Origin: Arenimonas soli
GTDB taxonomy: Bacteria > Pseudomonadota > Gammaproteobacteria > Xanthomonadales > Xanthomonadaceae
Direction of reading: 5' to 3'
DNA: 64,000 bases
NCBI RefSeq assembly: GCF_014643775.1
Contig: NZ_BMKC01000001.1
Coordinates: 62,001 to 126,000, forward strand
Position 1 is the first letter of the stretch. Each line of letters starts with the position of its first letter. Under the pieces are notes generated by a model that made no database searches, was not told where the DNA came from, and saw nothing but the letters and a program-made list of their open reading frames with translations. Positions 62,707 to 64,000 of this stretch are shown here, piece after piece. Made by a program: the position numbers and the translations under genes.

Positions 62707-63372
62707 GTGCAAGCCGTTTCCCGGGATCGTCCATTGATAATGCCCTTGCTCGCTGCCGCAGCGATCGGAGCCGCTCTGGTCCTTGGCGGCGCCGAGCTGG
62801 TCAGGAGCCACGCGGCTCCTGGTCCGGTGGTGCACGAGCCAGTTGCCCAAGCCAGTGGGCTGCCACGGGGCGGCGCAGCGGTATCCTCGGACCGACAGGC
62901 CGTTGCAAACGTACCGGCGGCGTCCGGCATGACCGCCGGGCAGTTGCTCCAGGAGTTTTCCGGCAGCGAGCTGGCGGACCTGAGCACGATGGTGGCCATG
63001 CAGCCCGATGGCGGCCAATGGTCGCGCGAGAAGGAGCAGGGGCTGGATCAGCTCGTGCTCGAGGAAGAGACTTTTGCCTGGGCCCGCGGCAAGATCCTGG
63101 GGTCCGACGTTCAGTGCCGGCGATCAGTCTGCCGGGCATCGTACCGCTTCGCCCACCTGCTTGACGTGGACGATTTCGCGTCACAGCTCGTGTTGATGAT
63201 GGATCCCGAGTTCGAAGTCGGGCGCACCCTGCCGGTGCGTCGCCCGGATGGTAGCTACGACGTCCACGTCTTCGTCGTTACCCGCGATTCCCAAGGCCTG
63301 CTTTCGACTGGCCGGGTAGCGCCGGACACCATCCCGGCCGACCAGTTCCCGAGGGGCGGCGTCGGCGGCTGA
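62707..63372 (+). CDS. Membrane-anchored periplasmic protein, cassette copy B
   Basis: 221 residues from GTG 62707; GAGGAG lies 6 nt ahead, so the earlier ATG at 62671 is not used. RDRPLIMPLLAAAAIG is shared with copy A, then the linker diverges. The domain keeps LVLEEETFAWARGKIL, the Cys pair VQCRRSVCRASYRF and VHVFVVTRDSQGLLSTGR. The conserved core against a drifted linker suggests selection on the periplasmic domain. Unknown role. Confidence 0.82.
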   Translation: MQAVSRDRPLIMPLLAAAAIGAALVLGGAELVRSHAAPGPVVHEPVAQASGLPRGGAAVSSDRQAVANVPAASGMTAGQLLQEFSGSELADLSTMVAMQPDGGQWSREKEQGLDQLVLEEETFAWARGKILGSDVQCRRSVCRASYRFAHLLDVDDFASQLVLMMDPEFEVGRTLPVRRPDGSYDVHVFVVTRDSQGLLSTGRVAPDTIPADQFPRGGVGG

Positions 63373-63397
63373 GTGCTTCCACCGGCGTCCCCGGGGT

Positions 63398-64000
63398 TCA
63401 GGCGCCGGCCTGTGCCTGCGCCAACGAGGCCTCGTGGGATCTGCGCAGGATGCGGACGCAGTCCTGGTGCAATGCCAGGATGTCGGCGTCGTCGTCGATG
63501 TTGGGCATGCTCCACGCGCGCAGTTCAATTTCTTCGCGTGCCGACATTGGCGCCGCATATGCGCCGATCCGTTCCGCCACGCCAGTGCGATACTTCTCCG
63601 GAACAAGCTCCAGTGCCGGCGCGTAATGCCTCTGGTAGAGATCGAACGAAGGGTGCGAGGCCAGGATCATGCGCTGAATCGCCAGTAGCCCGGCGTCTTC
63701 GAAGTCGTGCCTGAGCAGCGAGTACGCCAGCACGTTCTGGTGTTTGATCGGATATACGGTGACGGTCCTGAGCACGCGCTTGGACCGCCAGAAGCGGGCC
63801 ATGGTGCTGAAATCAAAGCCACGGTCTCCAAGCGCGCTCGATAGAAGCATCTTGCGAAAACACTTGGGGCACTCCCCGCATTCAGCGCCTCCGGGACCGC
63901 GGACGCACGATTGCGCCATCGTGCCGTGCGGTGAAGACATCACCAGTTTGCTGGTGATGATTTCCGAAAGCCCGGCGACGGGGTGGAACATGTCAAGCCC
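63398..64000 (-). CDS. Protein with CxxCxxC motif, 5' end beyond window
   Basis: The C-terminal 200 or so residues of a minus-strand gene; the frame is open to the right edge. Marks are HPVAGLSEIITSKLVMSS, then CVRGPGGAECGECPKCFRKML, a likely zinc site like the one in QueC-type and related ATP-pyrophosphatase proteins, then FEDAGLLAIQRMILASHPSF. It may belong to a group of such proteins (for example DUF6395) found in polysaccharide loci, but this is recalled, not tested. It converges on the cassette, with 25 nt between stops. Confidence 0.6.
   Translation of the reverse strand, partial: GLDMFHPVAGLSEIITSKLVMSSPHGTMAQSCVRGPGGAECGECPKCFRKMLLSSALGDRGFDFSTMARFWRSKRVLRTVTVYPIKHQNVLAYSLLRHDFEDAGLLAIQRMILASHPSFDLYQRHYAPALELVPEKYRTGVAERIGAYAAPMSAREEIELRAWSMPNIDDDADILALHQDCVRILRRSHEASLAQAQAGA

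Larger units (their letters stand above)
61994..63372 (+). repeat. Second copy of the tandem two-gene cassette
   Basis: It begins with the same CTAGTGCC and has the same gene order, leader layout and intergenic hairpin as copy A. The secreted gene is highly conserved between copies; the anchored gene much less so outside its core. Confidence 0.85.

Noticed and set aside
45541-64000. Transposase or integrase remnants at the polysaccharide cluster
   Set aside because: I looked for transposase-like motifs and terminal inverted repeats around the cluster and found none inside the window; transfer remains an inference from context.

Overview
The window is GC-rich, densely packed chromosomal DNA from a gammaproteobacterium, most likely the Xanthomonadaceae or a close relative in the Lysobacterales. 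The reasons are a PhoP that reads as the Xanthomonas type, a birA-coaX-SPOR operon, a branched-chain 2-oxoacid dehydrogenase operon, a full tyrosine degradation set, pilU, and a cbs-metB pair followed directly by O-antigen export genes. In Xanthomonas the LPS cluster sits beside metB. I cannot name the species. I see no insertion sequence, phage, CRISPR array or rRNA. No gene-free stretch exceeds 300 bases; the longest, 42283-42546, holds a terminator and possibly a small RNA.

Region by region. 1-2.3 kb: the tail of an unknown gene, then phoPQ. 2.3-3.4 kb: mtfA and a small exported protein. 3.5-8.4 kb: a fused fatty-acid kinase (FakA-like plus FakB/DegV), plsY, birA, coaX and a SPOR protein. 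8.4-17.5 kb: tRNA-Thr, a 2029-residue sensor kinase, a single-domain response regulator and a REC-PAS-LOV-GGDEF-EAL protein, which together look like a blue-light/c-di-GMP circuit. 17.6-22.9 kb: exported rhodanese, arginase, an entericidin-like lipoprotein, an unknown exported protein, trpS, a small membrane protein and a GAF-diguanylate cyclase. 22.9-26.8 kb (minus strand): E1 alpha, E1 beta and E2 of a branched-chain dehydrogenase plus a VOC protein. 26.9-30 kb (minus): an ExeM/NucH-type nuclease. 30.1-34.3 kb: tryptophan 2,3-dioxygenase, an AbgT transporter and a POT peptide transporter. 34.4-39.7 kb: a MarR regulator divergent from hppD-hmgA-lipoprotein-fahA-maiA, with a palindromic operator between them. 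39.7-44.3 kb: pilU, a DUF4398-like protein, an OmpA-domain protein, a YdcH-like protein and cbs. 44.4 kb to the end: metB, then the surface-polysaccharide region.

The polysaccharide region holds wzm and wzt, a GT4 enzyme, a 1204-residue multi-glycosyltransferase, a membrane coiled-coil methyltransferase, a two-domain glycosyltransferase, a UDP-HexNAc dehydrogenase, a lipoprotein and an acyltransferase with an SGNH domain. After these comes a tandemly duplicated two-gene cassette of unknown function, each copy made of a secreted four-cysteine protein and a membrane-anchored two-cysteine protein. A 5'-truncated gene with a CxxCxxC motif runs off the right edge.

The most interesting items are the duplicated cassette at 60.5-63.4 kb, the single-chain fatty-acid kinase beside plsY, the LOV-linked c-di-GMP module, and the coiled-coil methyltransferase with a 41-residue tandem repeat in the O-antigen locus. 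All domain calls were made by eye from translated sequence; no database search was run.
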